Shown here: positions 22,132-31,667 of the stretch, in pieces
Position numbering within the stretch: the first letter of the stretch is position 1
Layout: each line of letters opens with the position of its first letter
Origin: Micromonospora globbae
Lineage (GTDB): Bacteria; Actinomycetota; Actinomycetes; Mycobacteriales; Micromonosporaceae
NCBI RefSeq assembly: GCF_003610785.1
Contig: NZ_RAQQ01000034.1
Coordinates: 1-42,719, forward strand
Direction of reading: 5' to 3'
DNA: 42,719 nt
Position numbers and translations under genes: made by a program
Notes under the pieces: generated by a model
What the model was told of the DNA's origin: nothing
What the model saw: the letters and a program-made list of their open reading frames with translations, nothing else
Databases searched by the model: none

Positions 22132-22977
22132 TCACCATGCCACCCCGATGCCGTCGCCCGGGTACCAGTGGTTGGCCGGGGTCTCCCGGTAGGCGAGGAA
22201 GCGCCGGCCGGTGCGTTCGGCGTGCTCGGCGAGGACGTTGGTGGCGGTGACGTTGTCGGTGAGCAGGATCGCGCCGGGGGCCAGCTTGGCCTCCACCGCC
22301 GCGAACTCGCGCTTCTCGTGCACCCGGCTGTGGTCGCTGTCGTGCAGGAAGAGGTCGACCGGCCGGTCGAGCGCGCCGATCGAGGCGATCGAGTCGCCGA
22401 TCACCAGGTCGACGACCTCGGACCAGGGCGCGACCCGGGCCAGGTATCCGGCCTCGGGGTTGATGTCGAGCGAGGTGAGCCGCCCCGGGTGCCCCTCCTG
22501 CGCGTTGCGCAGCAGCGCCGCGGCCAGGACGCAGCTGCCGAGTCCCTTGTCCACTCCGGTCTCCACCACGTGGGCCGGGCGGGTGGCGCGGACGAAGGCG
22601 TACCAGCCGATCCGGCGCGCGTAGCGGACCTGCCGGTCGGCGAGGCCCCGGCGGGCGGCGCCCGCGGTCGCCTGCTCGATGTGCCGCCGCAGCGCGTCGT
22701 CCGACTCGATCTCGGCGAAGTAGCCGCGCACCTGCTTCACGGGCAGGTCGCAGACGACGCTGACGAACCACGCCAGGTGGTGACGGCTGAGCTTCGTCAG
22801 GTCGTACGTGTAGTTGTGGTGCTCGCGGGAGGTGACCAGCCACCGGGCCGACGTGCGCAGCACCTTCGCGTCGTGGCGGGCGACCCGGGCCAGGCGCTTG
22901 GGGAAGGCGGCCACGGGTGCGAGCGGGGTGCGGGCGATGGCCCGCCGGAGCTTCGTTGCGTCCACGGCTGCGTTCAT
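22132..22977 (-). CDS. Class I SAM-dependent methyltransferase
   Basis: The 281-residue product has a helical N-terminus and a Rossmann core: SAM loop VETGVDKGLGSCVLAAAL (motif I), LTSLDIN (motif II), LFLHDSDHS (motif III-like with a DSDHS metal or catalytic cluster) and AILLTDN. The DSDHS segment resembles the O-methyltransferase/cephalosporin hydroxylase-type methyltransferase group. ATG 22977 is chosen; the frame is open to 23115 but overlaps the divergent LCP start. Its place beside the polysaccharide cluster suggests sugar or cell-wall methylation, but this is unproven. Confidence 0.82.
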   Translation of the reverse strand: MNAAVDATKLRRAIARTPLAPVAAFPKRLARVARHDAKVLRTSARWLVTSREHHNYTYDLTKLSRHHLAWFVSVVCDLPVKQVRGYFAEIESDDALRRHIEQATAGAARRGLADRQVRYARRIGWYAFVRATRPAHVVETGVDKGLGSCVLAAALLRNAQEGHPGRLTSLDINPEAGYLARVAPWSEVVDLVIGDSIASIGALDRPVDLFLHDSDHSRVHEKREFAAVEAKLAPGAILLTDNVTATNVLAEHAERTGRRFLAYRETPANHWYPGDGIGVAW

Positions 22978-23106
22978 ACCAGGTGATGATGACCAATGGC
23001 TGGGAGGTTCGTCCGGCGCGGACGGAAGGACATCGACCCGGGCGGTCACCGATCGTGACCGGACGAGGGGTACGCGAGCCGGGATCGGACTCAGTAGCAT
23101 CGCGCC

Positions 23107-24174
23107 ATGCGCCATCGCCAGGAGTACGCCGAGCCCGCGACCCAGATCCTCGAGGGGCTGCCGACACCGGACCCGGCCGGACCGGAGGAGTCGCGCCCTC
23201 GGCGCCGCCGGTGGCGGAAGGTCCTCCTCATCAGCTTCATCGTGGTGGCGCTGCTCGGCGGCGCCGCCCTGGTCGGCGGTGGCCTCTACGTCCGCTCGAT
23301 CAACTCGGGCATCGAACGGGTGGACGCGTTCGACGGCGTTCCGGAGGAGTCCCGCCCGCAGGTCGTGGCCAAGGGCGCCATGAACATCATGATCCTGGGC
23401 AGCGACTCCCGCGACCCCGAGAACACCGGCGGCTCACGGAGCGACACGATCATCCTGGCCCACCTGCCGGCGGACCGGTCGAGTGCCCAGCTCATCTCGA
23501 TCCCGCGGGACACCTGGGTGTCGGTGCCGAAGTCGAAGGACGGCCGGGGCGGTCGGGACGCGAAGATCAACGCAGCGTACGCATGGGGTGGCGTTCCGCT
23601 GATGGTGCAAACGGTGGAACAGTTCACCGGCGTCCGTATCGACCACGTCTCGATGGTCGACTTCGCCGGCTTCAAGGAGATCGTCGACGCCCTCGGCGGC
23701 GTCGAGGTGAACGTGGAGAAGGGCTTCACCACGGCGTACGCGCTCAACGGCAAGCGCACGTTCAACAAGGGCCCGCAGACCATGGACGGGGCGGCCGCGC
23801 TCGACTACGCCCGCGAGCGGCACGCCTTCGCCGACGGCGACTTCGCCCGGATCCGCCACCAGCAGCAGGTCATCAAGGCCATCCTGGACAAGGCCGCCTC
23901 CGGCGGCACGCTGGCCAGCCCCGGCAAGCTGAACTCGTTCGTCAGGGCCACGGCGGACGCGGTGGCGGTGGACCGGGAACTTTCCCTCGTGGATCTGGCG
24001 ATGGAACTGCGTGGTCTGCGCAGCGGCAACCTCACGTTCTTCACCTGCCCCACGAAGGGGACGGGTCGCGTCGGCAGCGAGAGCGTCGTGTTCGCCGACA
24101 ACGCGAAGGCCAAGGTGCTCTTCGACGCGGTCCGCCGCGACGCCGTCCCGGAGATCTTGGCTGCCGGAAAGTAG
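23107..24174 (+). CDS. LytR-CpsA-Psr (LCP) family glycopolymer ligase
   Basis: The 355-residue product has a cytoplasmic Arg-rich start, one membrane helix (about 39-60) and an outside LCP domain. Signature residues are NIMILGSDSRD, GSRSDTIILAHL, SIPRDTWV, KINAAYAWGG, LDYARERHAFADGDFARIRHQQQVI. The Asp and Arg residues bind polyprenyl-pyrophosphate. LCP enzymes attach teichoic acid, arabinogalactan or capsule to peptidoglycan. It starts the polysaccharide region, so it may anchor the polymer made by the downstream genes. Confidence 0.93.
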   Translation: MRHRQEYAEPATQILEGLPTPDPAGPEESRPRRRRWRKVLLISFIVVALLGGAALVGGGLYVRSINSGIERVDAFDGVPEESRPQVVAKGAMNIMILGSDSRDPENTGGSRSDTIILAHLPADRSSAQLISIPRDTWVSVPKSKDGRGGRDAKINAAYAWGGVPLMVQTVEQFTGVRIDHVSMVDFAGFKEIVDALGGVEVNVEKGFTTAYALNGKRTFNKGPQTMDGAAALDYARERHAFADGDFARIRHQQQVIKAILDKAASGGTLASPGKLNSFVRATADAVAVDRELSLVDLAMELRGLRSGNLTFFTCPTKGTGRVGSESVVFADNAKAKVLFDAVRRDAVPEILAAGK

Positions 24175-24284
24175 GATGCCGAAGTGTGCCGTGGGCTCTG
24201 GTTTAGCAGCTGACGTGGCCATATCCTTCGATCGCCCATGAGCCGGCACACCCGGCTGGGGGCTTTCACGGGGGAGGACCGACC

Positions 24285-25835
24285 ATGTCAGGCCAATCGG
24301 CGATCAGTGATCCGGCTGCCGTGGCTCCGCGCCACACCGACGAGCGGTCGGATCTGGAGGCACCGGACGAGCGAACGGCCGATCCGGGAAGCGTCCCGGC
24401 GGTTCGCTCGACCCAGCCAGCGGACGGGCCGCCGGCCGAGGCCGGGAGCCGCAGCGGCCTCGACACGACCGCGGTGCTGCCGTACGCCGGCTCCCGCGCC
24501 TCGACGCGCACGCGGTGGCTGCGCTCGTGGATGCTGACCGCTCCCGTCGACGTCGTCGCGCTCCTGGCGCCGCTGCTGCTGACCCAGAACTACTGGCGCG
24601 GCACGCTGGCCAACGCGGCGCTCACGGTGGCCATCTTCGCGACCGGAGGGCTCTACGGGCCCCGCCGGCACATCGGCATCCTCGACGAGTTGCCGAGCAT
24701 CTGCGGGCGGCTGCTGGCGTCCGCCGCCGTCGTGGCGATCATCGCGGCCGAGCGCCACGACTCGGTGGCGTACGTCGGCGGCTTCATGCGCGGCGTGGCC
24801 ATCTCCGCCGGGCTGGTCATCGTCGGCCGCGCGTTCAGCCGGATGTTCGCGAACCTGGCGCGCAAGCGCCGCTGGGTGGAGCACAACGCCATCATCATCG
24901 GCAGCGGCCCGATCGGCGTCGAACTCGCGCGGCTCCTGCGGCGCTACCCGCAGTACGGCCTGCGGTTCGTGGGCTGCGTCGACGCTCCCTCGCGGCAGGG
25001 CACGGCCGCCGTTCCGCTGATCGGCACCCTCGACGACCTCGAGAAGCTCACCACGATGCTGGAGTGCGACGTCCTGGTCATCGCCGACCCGGACTGTCCC
25101 GAGTCCACCCTCATGGAGATCCTGCTGGCGCCGGCCACGTCCCGCTGCGACCTGTGGGCGGTGCCGCGCCTGTGGGGGTCCCGCTCCCTCGGTCGGTACC
25201 CCGACCACATCGGAGCCATCCCCATCGTGAAGATCGGCGACACCACGCTCTCCGGCCCCCGGTGGGCGGTGAAGCGGGCCTCCGACGCGCTGTTCGCCCT
25301 GGTGGCGTTGATCGTGCTGAGCCCCGTGCTGCTGCTCTGCGCCATCGCGACGTTCCTCGAAGGGGGCCGGGGCATTTTCTTCTACCAGGAGCGGATCGGC
25401 CGGTACGGCAAGCCGTTCAAGGTCATCAAGTTCCGCTCCATGCGCCCGGTCAACGAGCACGAGTCGCAGACGAACTGGTCGATCGCGCACGACCGGCGCG
25501 TCGGGCCCGTCGGTCGGTTCATGCGCCGCACCTCGCTGGACGAGCTGCCGCAGCTCTGGAACATCCTCCGCGGCGAGATGAGCGTGGTGGGCCCGCGCCC
25601 GGAGCGCCCGTACTTCGTGGAGAAGTTCTCGGCCGAGTACCCCAACTACGCCATGCGTCACCGGGTGCCCGTCGGGCTCACCGGGCTCGCGCAGGTCAGT
25701 GGCCTGCGGGGAGACACGCCGATCTCCGACCGGGCCAGGTTCGACAACTACTACATCGAGAACTGGTCGCTCTGGCTCGACATCAAGGTCGTGCTGCGTA
25801 CCGTCGCGGAGGTGTTCCGCGGCGGCGGTCGGTGA
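24285..25835 (+). CDS. Polyprenyl glycosylphosphotransferase (initiating sugar transferase)
   Basis: The 516-residue protein has a disordered cytoplasmic start (about 80), membrane helices (about 80-185), a nucleotide-binding-like Rossmann domain (AIIIGSGPIGVELARLL at about 204) and the catalytic bacterial sugar transferase domain (about 325-515). Catalytic signatures are KRASDALFALVALIVLSPV, FFYQERIGRYGKPFKVIKFR, TSLDELPQLWNILRGEMSVV and GPRPERP. It adds a sugar-1-phosphate to undecaprenyl phosphate, the first step of lipid-linked polysaccharide synthesis. ATG 24285 after GGGGGAGGACC. Converges on rfbD. Confidence 0.93.
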   Translation: MSGQSAISDPAAVAPRHTDERSDLEAPDERTADPGSVPAVRSTQPADGPPAEAGSRSGLDTTAVLPYAGSRASTRTRWLRSWMLTAPVDVVALLAPLLLTQNYWRGTLANAALTVAIFATGGLYGPRRHIGILDELPSICGRLLASAAVVAIIAAERHDSVAYVGGFMRGVAISAGLVIVGRAFSRMFANLARKRRWVEHNAIIIGSGPIGVELARLLRRYPQYGLRFVGCVDAPSRQGTAAVPLIGTLDDLEKLTTMLECDVLVIADPDCPESTLMEILLAPATSRCDLWAVPRLWGSRSLGRYPDHIGAIPIVKIGDTTLSGPRWAVKRASDALFALVALIVLSPVLLLCAIATFLEGGRGIFFYQERIGRYGKPFKVIKFRSMRPVNEHESQTNWSIAHDRRVGPVGRFMRRTSLDELPQLWNILRGEMSVVGPRPERPYFVEKFSAEYPNYAMRHRVPVGLTGLAQVSGLRGDTPISDRARFDNYYIENWSLWLDIKVVLRTVAEVFRGGGR

Positions 25836-25869
25836 CCGGGCGCGGGCGACACCGGGCCGGACCGGCCAG

Positions 25870-26739
25870 CTAGCCGGCGAAGCCGGAGGCCAGGGCCCGG
25901 GCCAGCGCCGATTCCCAGTCACCCATGGGCGGCAGGCCCGCGGCCGCCCACCGCTCGTGCGCCAGGACGCTGTACGCGGGACGCGGCGCCGGGCGGCGGA
26001 AGCGGTCGCTGGTGGTCGGGCGGATCCGGTCGGGGTCGAGCCCCCGGAGCGTGAACACCGCGCGGGCGAGGCCGTACCAGGTGGTCTCGCCCGACGCGGT
26101 GCCGTGGTAGACGCCGGGGGCGGCCCTCCCGGCGAGCACCGCGTCGGCCAGCGCGACGAGCCGTTCCGCCAGCGCGTACGACCAGGTCGGCTGCCCCCGC
26201 TGGTCGTCGACGACGTCGAGCCACTCCCGCTCCCCCGCCAGCCGCAGCATGGTGGCCACGAAGTTGGGACCGTGCTCGCCGTACAACCAGGCGGTGCGCA
26301 CGATGTGGCCGCCGTCCGGCAACAGCCGGGTCACCGCGACCTCCCCGGCCAGCTTGCTGCGCCCGTACGCGTTCACCGGCGACGGGACGGCGTCCTCCGG
26401 GTACGGTTCGGCGGCGTCGCCCCGGAACACGTAGTCGGTCGACACGTGGATCATCCGGGCGCCGGCTGCCGCGCACGCGCCGGCCAGGTGGGCGACGGCG
26501 TCCCCGTTGACGGCGGTGGCCGCCGCCTCCTGGGTCTCGGCGCCGTCCACATCGGTCCACGCCGCCGCGTTGATGACGAGGTCGTGCCCGGCGACGGCGG
26601 CCCGCACCGCCTCCGGGTCGGTGACGTCGAGTTCGGCGCGCGTCGCGGCCGTGACCGACAGGTCACCCCGTGCGCGCAGGACCGCCAGGAGATCCCGGCC
26701 CAGCATCCCGCCGGCGCCGGTGACCAGCAGGCGGCTCAC
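25870..26739 (-). CDS. rfbD: dTDP-4-dehydrorhamnose reductase
   Basis: The 289-residue SDR enzyme has the NADPH loop VTGAGGMLGRDL, catalytic YGRSKLAGE (Tyr-x3-Lys), VINAAAWTDVDGAE and STDYVFRGD, all standard for RfbD. It makes dTDP-L-rhamnose from the 4-keto sugar. Start GTG 26739 overlaps the rfbB stop as GTGA. The frame extends to 26805 but that part lies in rfbB. Confidence 0.95.
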   Translation of the reverse strand: MSRLLVTGAGGMLGRDLLAVLRARGDLSVTAATRAELDVTDPEAVRAAVAGHDLVINAAAWTDVDGAETQEAAATAVNGDAVAHLAGACAAAGARMIHVSTDYVFRGDAAEPYPEDAVPSPVNAYGRSKLAGEVAVTRLLPDGGHIVRTAWLYGEHGPNFVATMLRLAGEREWLDVVDDQRGQPTWSYALAERLVALADAVLAGRAAPGVYHGTASGETTWYGLARAVFTLRGLDPDRIRPTTSDRFRRPAPRPAYSVLAHERWAAAGLPPMGDWESALARALASGFAG

Positions 26740-27749
26740 GCGCCGGCCTGGGCCGCGGAGGAGGTCTTCAGCGGTTCCCACCAGGCGCGGTTCTCGCGGT
26801 ACCACCGCACCGTCTCGGCGAGGCCCTGCTCCAGGTCGACGCTCGGCGCGTACCCCAGCTCCTGGCTGATCTTGGTGATGTCCAGCGAGTAGCGGCGGTC
26901 GTGGCCCTTGCGGTCGGCGACCGGCACGACCCGGTCCCAGCCGGCGCCGCAGGCCTCCAGCAGGCGGCCGGTCAGCTCCTTGTTCGTCAGCTCCGTGCCG
27001 CCGCCGATGTTGTAGACCTCACCGGCGCGGCCCTTCTGCTGCACCAGCGCGATGCCCCGGCAGTGGTCGTGCACGTGCAGCCAGTCCCGCACGTTGCCGC
27101 CGTCGCCGTAGAGCGGCACGGTGCCGCCGTCGAGCAGGTTGGTGACGAACAGCGGGATGACCTTCTCGGGGAACTGGTACGGCCCGTAGTTGTTGGAGCA
27201 GCGGGTGACGACGACGTCCAGCCCGTGGGTGCGGTGGTAGGCCAGGACGAGCAGGTCGGAGGCCGCCTTCGAGGCCGAGTACGGCGAGTTCGGCGACAAC
27301 GGCCAGGTCTCCGTCCACGAGCCGGTCTCGATCGAGCCGTACACCTCGTCGGTCGACACGTGCACGAACCGCGAGGTGCCGTGGCGCAGCGCGGCGTCGA
27401 GCAGGGTCTGGGTACCCACGACGTTGGTGGTGACGAACGGCGCCGCCCCGGCGATCGAGCGGTCGACGTGCGATTCCGCCGCGAAGTGCACGATGACGTC
27501 GTGACCGGCGACGACCTCGTCGACGAGGGCGGCGTCGCGGATGTCGCCGCGCACGAACCGCAGCCGGGGGTCGTCGGCCACCGGTGCGAGGTTGGCCATG
27601 TTGCCCGAGTAGGTCAGGGCGTCGAGCACCGTGACACCGGTCGGGTCGAGCGCCGGCACGTCCGCCGCACTGCCGCCGGGGGCTCCGAGGAGCATGCGGA
27701 CGTACTCCGACCCGATGAATCCGGCTCCGCCGGTGACGAGGATCCTCAC
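26736..27749 (-). CDS. rfbB: dTDP-glucose 4,6-dehydratase
   Basis: The 337-residue extended SDR has NAD loop GGAGFIGSEYV, VHFAAESHVDRSI, STDEVYGSI (Thr-Asp-Glu catalytic set) and YSASKAASD (Tyr-x3-Lys), then NNYGPYQFPEKVIP. It converts dTDP-glucose to the 4-keto-6-deoxy sugar. ATG 27749; divergent from rfbA with 83 bases between, so one region drives both halves of the rhamnose pathway. Confidence 0.96.
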   Translation of the reverse strand: MRILVTGGAGFIGSEYVRMLLGAPGGSAADVPALDPTGVTVLDALTYSGNMANLAPVADDPRLRFVRGDIRDAALVDEVVAGHDVIVHFAAESHVDRSIAGAAPFVTTNVVGTQTLLDAALRHGTSRFVHVSTDEVYGSIETGSWTETWPLSPNSPYSASKAASDLLVLAYHRTHGLDVVVTRCSNNYGPYQFPEKVIPLFVTNLLDGGTVPLYGDGGNVRDWLHVHDHCRGIALVQQKGRAGEVYNIGGGTELTNKELTGRLLEACGAGWDRVVPVADRKGHDRRYSLDITKISQELGYAPSVDLEQGLAETVRWYRENRAWWEPLKTSSAAQAGA

Positions 27750-27832
27750 GAGTCAAGAAGTGTACGCAGACCAGCCTCGTCGCAAAGGTGACCCGGACCT
27801 CGGATTCGCGCTGCTGCCGGTAGCCTCCCCGT

Positions 27833-28729
27833 GTGCGCGGAATCCTTCTCGCTGGCGGCACCGGCTCACGGCTCTGGCCGGTCACCCGGGCGGTGTCCAA
27901 ACAGCTGATGCCGGTCTTCGACAAACCGATGATCTACTACCCGCTCTCCACGCTCGTGATGGCCGGGGTGCGGGAGATCCTGGTGATCACCACCCCCGAG
28001 GACCAGGCCCAGTTCCGGCGACTGCTCGGTGACGGCAGCCAGTGGGGCCTGCGACTGGAGTACGCGACGCAGGCCCGCCCGGAGGGCATCGCCCAGGCCT
28101 TCCTGCTGGGCGCGGACTTCATCGGCGACGAGTCGGTGGCGCTCATCCTGGGCGACAACATCTTCTACGGCGTCGGCCTGGGTCGGCAGCTCGCCGCCGA
28201 GGGCGACCCGGTCGGCGGGCGGGTGTTCGCGTACCCGGTGGCCGACCCGACGGCGTACGGCGTCGTCGAGTTCGACGCCGACGGCCGGGTGCTCTCGATC
28301 GAGGAGAAGCCGGAGAAGCCGAAGTCCCGGTACGCGGTGCCGGGCCTGTACTTCTACGACAACCGGGTCGTCGACATCGCCCGGGGCCTGAAGCCCAGCG
28401 ACCGGGGCGAGCTGGAGATCACCGCGGTGAACGAGGCGTACCTGGCCACCGGCGAACTGGCGGTGACCGTGCTGGACCGCGGCACCGCCTGGCTGGACAC
28501 CGGCACGTTCACGGCGATGATGCAGGCCGCCGAGTTCGTGCGGGTGATCGAGGAACGCCAGGGCCTGAAGATCGGCTGCGTCGAGGAGGTCGTCTGGCGG
28601 GCCGGCCTCATCGACGACGAGCGGTTGCGCGAGCTGGCCCGACCGCTGGTCAAGAGCGGGTACGGCGACTACCTGCTCAACCTGCTGGACGATGCGCATG
28701 GGAAGCCGGTGGCGCGTGAAGCTGCGTGA
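27833..28729 (+). CDS. rfbA: Glucose-1-phosphate thymidylyltransferase
   Basis: The 298-residue nucleotidyltransferase starts with GTG 27833 and the motif LLAGGTGSRLWPVTRAVSKQ. It also has PMIYYPLSTLV, LILGDNIFYG and EEKPEKPKSRYAVPGLYFYD, and the dimer region ending GYGDYLLNLL. It makes dTDP-glucose, the first step to dTDP-rhamnose. It overlaps rfbC by 14 bases. Confidence 0.96.
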   Translation: MRGILLAGGTGSRLWPVTRAVSKQLMPVFDKPMIYYPLSTLVMAGVREILVITTPEDQAQFRRLLGDGSQWGLRLEYATQARPEGIAQAFLLGADFIGDESVALILGDNIFYGVGLGRQLAAEGDPVGGRVFAYPVADPTAYGVVEFDADGRVLSIEEKPEKPKSRYAVPGLYFYDNRVVDIARGLKPSDRGELEITAVNEAYLATGELAVTVLDRGTAWLDTGTFTAMMQAAEFVRVIEERQGLKIGCVEEVVWRAGLIDDERLRELARPLVKSGYGDYLLNLLDDAHGKPVAREAA

Positions 28730-29354
28730 GTTGGGCGTCGAGGGCGCCTGGGAGATCACGCCCCAGCAGCACGGCGACCCGCGCGGGCTGTTCATGGAGT
28801 GGTACCGCTTCGACCACCTCGCGGCGGCGGTCGGCCACCCGCTCCGGCTCGCCCAGGGCAACCTCTCGGTCTCCGCGCAGGGGGTCGTCCGGGGCATCCA
28901 CTTCGCCGACGTCCCGCCCGGCCAGGCCAAGTACGTCACCTGCGTACGCGGGGCGGTCCTCGACGTGATCGTGGACATCCGGGTGGGGTCGCCGACGTTC
29001 GGCCGCTGGGAGGCGGTCCGCCTGGACGACGTCGACCGCCGGGCGGTCTACCTGAGCGAGGGTCTGGGGCACGGCTTCTGCGCCCTGACCGACGACGCCA
29101 CCCTGACCTACCTCTGTTCCACCACGTACAACCCGACGGCCGAGCACGCCGTGCACCCGCTCGACCCGGAGCTGGCGATCGACTGGCCTGCGGAGACGCC
29201 GCAGTTGTCAGCCCGGGACGCCGCCGCGCCGAGTCTGGCCGAGGCGCGGAAATCGGGGCTGCTTCCGGACTACGAGACCTGTCAGTCGTTCACGGCCAGC
29301 CTACGTTCGGGCATCGCCTCCGCCCGTGCGGGCGGCCCTGCCTCCGCCCCGTGA
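28716..29354 (+). CDS. rfbC: dTDP-4-dehydrorhamnose 3,5-epimerase
   Basis: The 212-residue cupin enzyme has DPRGLFMEWYR, GVVRGIHFADVPPGQAKYV (with the catalytic His), SEGLGHGFCAL and TTYNPTAEHAV. It epimerises C3 and C5 of the 4-keto sugar. GTG 28716 gives a normal start (VKLRELGVEGAW); the frame is open to 28692. It completes a four-gene dTDP-L-rhamnose set split into two divergent pairs. Confidence 0.94.
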   Translation: MKLRELGVEGAWEITPQQHGDPRGLFMEWYRFDHLAAAVGHPLRLAQGNLSVSAQGVVRGIHFADVPPGQAKYVTCVRGAVLDVIVDIRVGSPTFGRWEAVRLDDVDRRAVYLSEGLGHGFCALTDDATLTYLCSTTYNPTAEHAVHPLDPELAIDWPAETPQLSARDAAAPSLAEARKSGLLPDYETCQSFTASLRSGIASARAGGPASAP

Positions 29355-29475
29355 CGGCTGGTCGGCACCGGAACCCACCAGGGGGAAGGTGCCGGAGGGC
29401 ACAACGGTCAGGAGGCCCGTCCGATTGCGGCCGACGCCGCTCAGAGCTGCGCCAGGGACCGGAGCAGGCCACTGT

Positions 29476-30195
29476 TCAGCCGGCAGATGCAGCGGTCTCC
29501 GCCTCGTCGGCACCGCCCTCCGACCGCTGCGACGAGCGCCACCGTTCCCGGGCAGCCTTCCAGACCGTTCTCACGTCGGCTTGGACCGGCGTGCCGTCCC
29601 GCCGGTAGGAACGGGCGAGGGCCACACCGACCCCGATCAACAACCCACCGAGCACCCCGCCGGCCACGTGCAGCGGCCAGGGCACTGCCTCAGGCCGGTC
29701 GGGAACGGCAGGAGGCTGGACCACCGATGCCTTCGCCTTGGCGCCGAGGCCGGCGGGCGCCAGGTCGCGGTCGGCGATCCGCTGCAGCTCGACGGCGAGC
29801 GCCTCGGCGATCGCCGCGGTGGTCTGTGCGTCGCGGTACGTGACGCTGACGTCGATCGCCAGGCTGTCCAACGGTGACGACGCCACGATGGCGTCGGCCA
29901 ACTGCGCCGGGGTGTCCGGTAGGCCGAGCGATTCGATCACGGGAACCGTCAACCGGGGCGTGTTCATCATGCTGGCGTAACTCTTCACCCGCCGCTGCAT
30001 CAGCTTGCCCGCGTCGGGTGGCGGAGAACTCGCGGCTTCCCCCGCACCGTCCGCCACGAACGTGACGAGCAACTGCACCTCGGACCGGTAGCTCGGAGGC
30101 TGACGTGCGGCCAGGACGCCGGTCGCGACCCCACCCAGCAGCGCGAGCAGGACGACGGTGATCCAATACGCGCCGAGGTTGCGGGCGAGGTACAT
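29476..30195 (-). CDS. Wzz-like polysaccharide chain-length regulator (no kinase domain)
   Basis: The 239-residue protein has an N-terminal membrane helix (about 10-32), an outside coiled or helical domain with PPSYRSEVQLLVTF and MNTPRLTVPVIESLGL, and a second helix near 178-200 followed by a basic tail. This is the Wzz/YveK two-helix layout. The Pro-rich segment before helix 2 (VQPPAVPDRPEAVPWPLH) is typical. There is no BY-kinase domain and no separate kinase in the cluster. It should set polymer length with Wzy. It converges on rfbC and is divergent from the flippase gene, with 273 bases between; I see no other gene there. Confidence 0.85.
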   Translation of the reverse strand: MYLARNLGAYWITVVLLALLGGVATGVLAARQPPSYRSEVQLLVTFVADGAGEAASSPPPDAGKLMQRRVKSYASMMNTPRLTVPVIESLGLPDTPAQLADAIVASSPLDSLAIDVSVTYRDAQTTAAIAEALAVELQRIADRDLAPAGLGAKAKASVVQPPAVPDRPEAVPWPLHVAGGVLGGLLIGVGVALARSYRRDGTPVQADVRTVWKAARERWRSSQRSEGGADEAETAASAG

Positions 30196-30468
30196 GCGGC
30201 TCCATGTCGATCGGTCACCGAAGAGCGCCAGCCTACCTCTCCGCTCTCCCGGCTCGGGCGGGCCACGGGCGGTTCACGTCGCACGCCACCTCGGCCTTAC
30301 GGTCGATTGCGGTGACGAACACGGTTCGGGTAGAAAGTGCCAGCGACGGGGGACTCGTCGTACCCGCACATCTACCACATTTCGGGGGAGACGAGTGGAA
30401 GGCGTGTCGCTGGTCGGCGCTGCTCGGTCATGGTCAGGCTCTGACCCGGTGGGCGCTCGGGACAGCGG

Positions 30469-31665
30469 GTGCTGAGTCTGGTTCGGGGGCTCGTCTCACC
30501 CGAACGTCTGTACATCGCCGCACTCGGCCTGACCGGCCTCGCCGCGCTCGTGTCGGTGACGCTGCCGGCCGCGGAGCGCGGCGAACTCGCCGCCAACATG
30601 GTGAGTGCCACGATGGGTGCGGCGCTCGGTGGTCTGTCCCTCGACACGTTCCTGCTCTCCCGTCCCGCCGGTTGGGTCTTTTCCCGGGGGCGGTTGTGGA
30701 TCCTCACCATCCTCGGAGTCTCGCTCGGGTTGACGGCCGCCACGGCGGCGCTACTCACGGCGTTCGCCGGCATCGGTAGCTACGCCGTCGGCATCGGCGC
30801 GGGTTGCGCCCTCACCGTGTTCAACACGGCCGCGTCGCTGGGTCTGCGGCTGAAGAAGTTCTGGTTCGTGTACTCGATGCGCGCGGCAGGAGGCGCGGTG
30901 CTCGTGGCCGGCTACGCCATCCTCTTTGTGCGTGGCAAGGTCGACGGGAGCCTCTGGAGCGTGCTCTGGCTCCTCGTGCAGCTCGCCACCGCGGCCGTCC
31001 TGGCCATGACGGTCCTGGTCTGGGCGCGACGGTTCCGGCCACTGCCAGCGGGAACGGCCGGTCGCGCCGAGTACCGCGCGGACGCCGTCGCCGTCGGGCA
31101 ACTGCACGTCGGTGTCTGCGCCCAGATGCTGACCTACCGGTTGAGCCAGATCCTCGTCGCCCGGTTCGCCGGCGCGGGCCCGCTCGGCGTCTACGCCCTG
31201 GCCGTGGCCGCGCTCGAGTTCGCTCAGTCGGGCGCGGTGGTCAGAGCTCAGCGGATCCTCGCCGAGCGGGACCCCGACGCGATCCAGGACCAGAGCCGGG
31301 CGGTGGTGAGGACGGCGCTGCCGGTGGCGTCCCTGGCTGTGATCGGGCTCGCTGCCCTCGGCCTTCTGGCTCCCGACTACGGCCAAGCGTGGATCTTCGG
31401 CCTGCTTCTGCTGCCAGGAACGCTGGCGCTCTCGGCTGGCAAGACCTGGAGTGCGGCCCTCCTCAAGCGCAGCGGCGAGCGGGCGACCACCGCGGTCGCC
31501 CTCGTGACGATGTCCGTCTCGGTCGTCCTGTACTTTCTCCTCATCCCATGGGCCGGCGCAATCGGCGCCGCCCTGGCGTCGTCGATGGCGTACGGCGTGT
31601 ACGCGTTCCGAACCCGGCAGAGCCTGCAGCGATCGTCGCACCTACTCCTCAATCGGATGGCATAG
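30469..31665 (+). CDS. Polysaccharide flippase-like membrane protein (Wzx type)
   Basis: The 398-residue protein has about twelve membrane segments arranged like a MATE/Wzx transporter, including the N-terminal LAALVSVTLPAAERGELAAN and TYRLSQILVARFAGAGPLGV, a repeat of the pore-lining layout in the second half. It should flip lipid-linked repeat units outward. Start GTG 30469. It begins a run of six tightly spaced or overlapping genes. A related O-antigen transporter cannot be told apart by eye. Confidence 0.8.
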   Translation: MLSLVRGLVSPERLYIAALGLTGLAALVSVTLPAAERGELAANMVSATMGAALGGLSLDTFLLSRPAGWVFSRGRLWILTILGVSLGLTAATAALLTAFAGIGSYAVGIGAGCALTVFNTAASLGLRLKKFWFVYSMRAAGGAVLVAGYAILFVRGKVDGSLWSVLWLLVQLATAAVLAMTVLVWARRFRPLPAGTAGRAEYRADAVAVGQLHVGVCAQMLTYRLSQILVARFAGAGPLGVYALAVAALEFAQSGAVVRAQRILAERDPDAIQDQSRAVVRTALPVASLAVIGLAALGLLAPDYGQAWIFGLLLLPGTLALSAGKTWSAALLKRSGERATTAVALVTMSVSVVLYFLLIPWAGAIGAALASSMAYGVYAFRTRQSLQRSSHLLLNRMA

Positions 31666-31667
31666 CG

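Noticed and set aside
30804..31667. Long in-frame extension of the first GT2 gene through the flippase gene
   Set aside because: The extension is a shadow of the flippase; GTG 31668 begins right at the conserved first strand of the GT2 fold.
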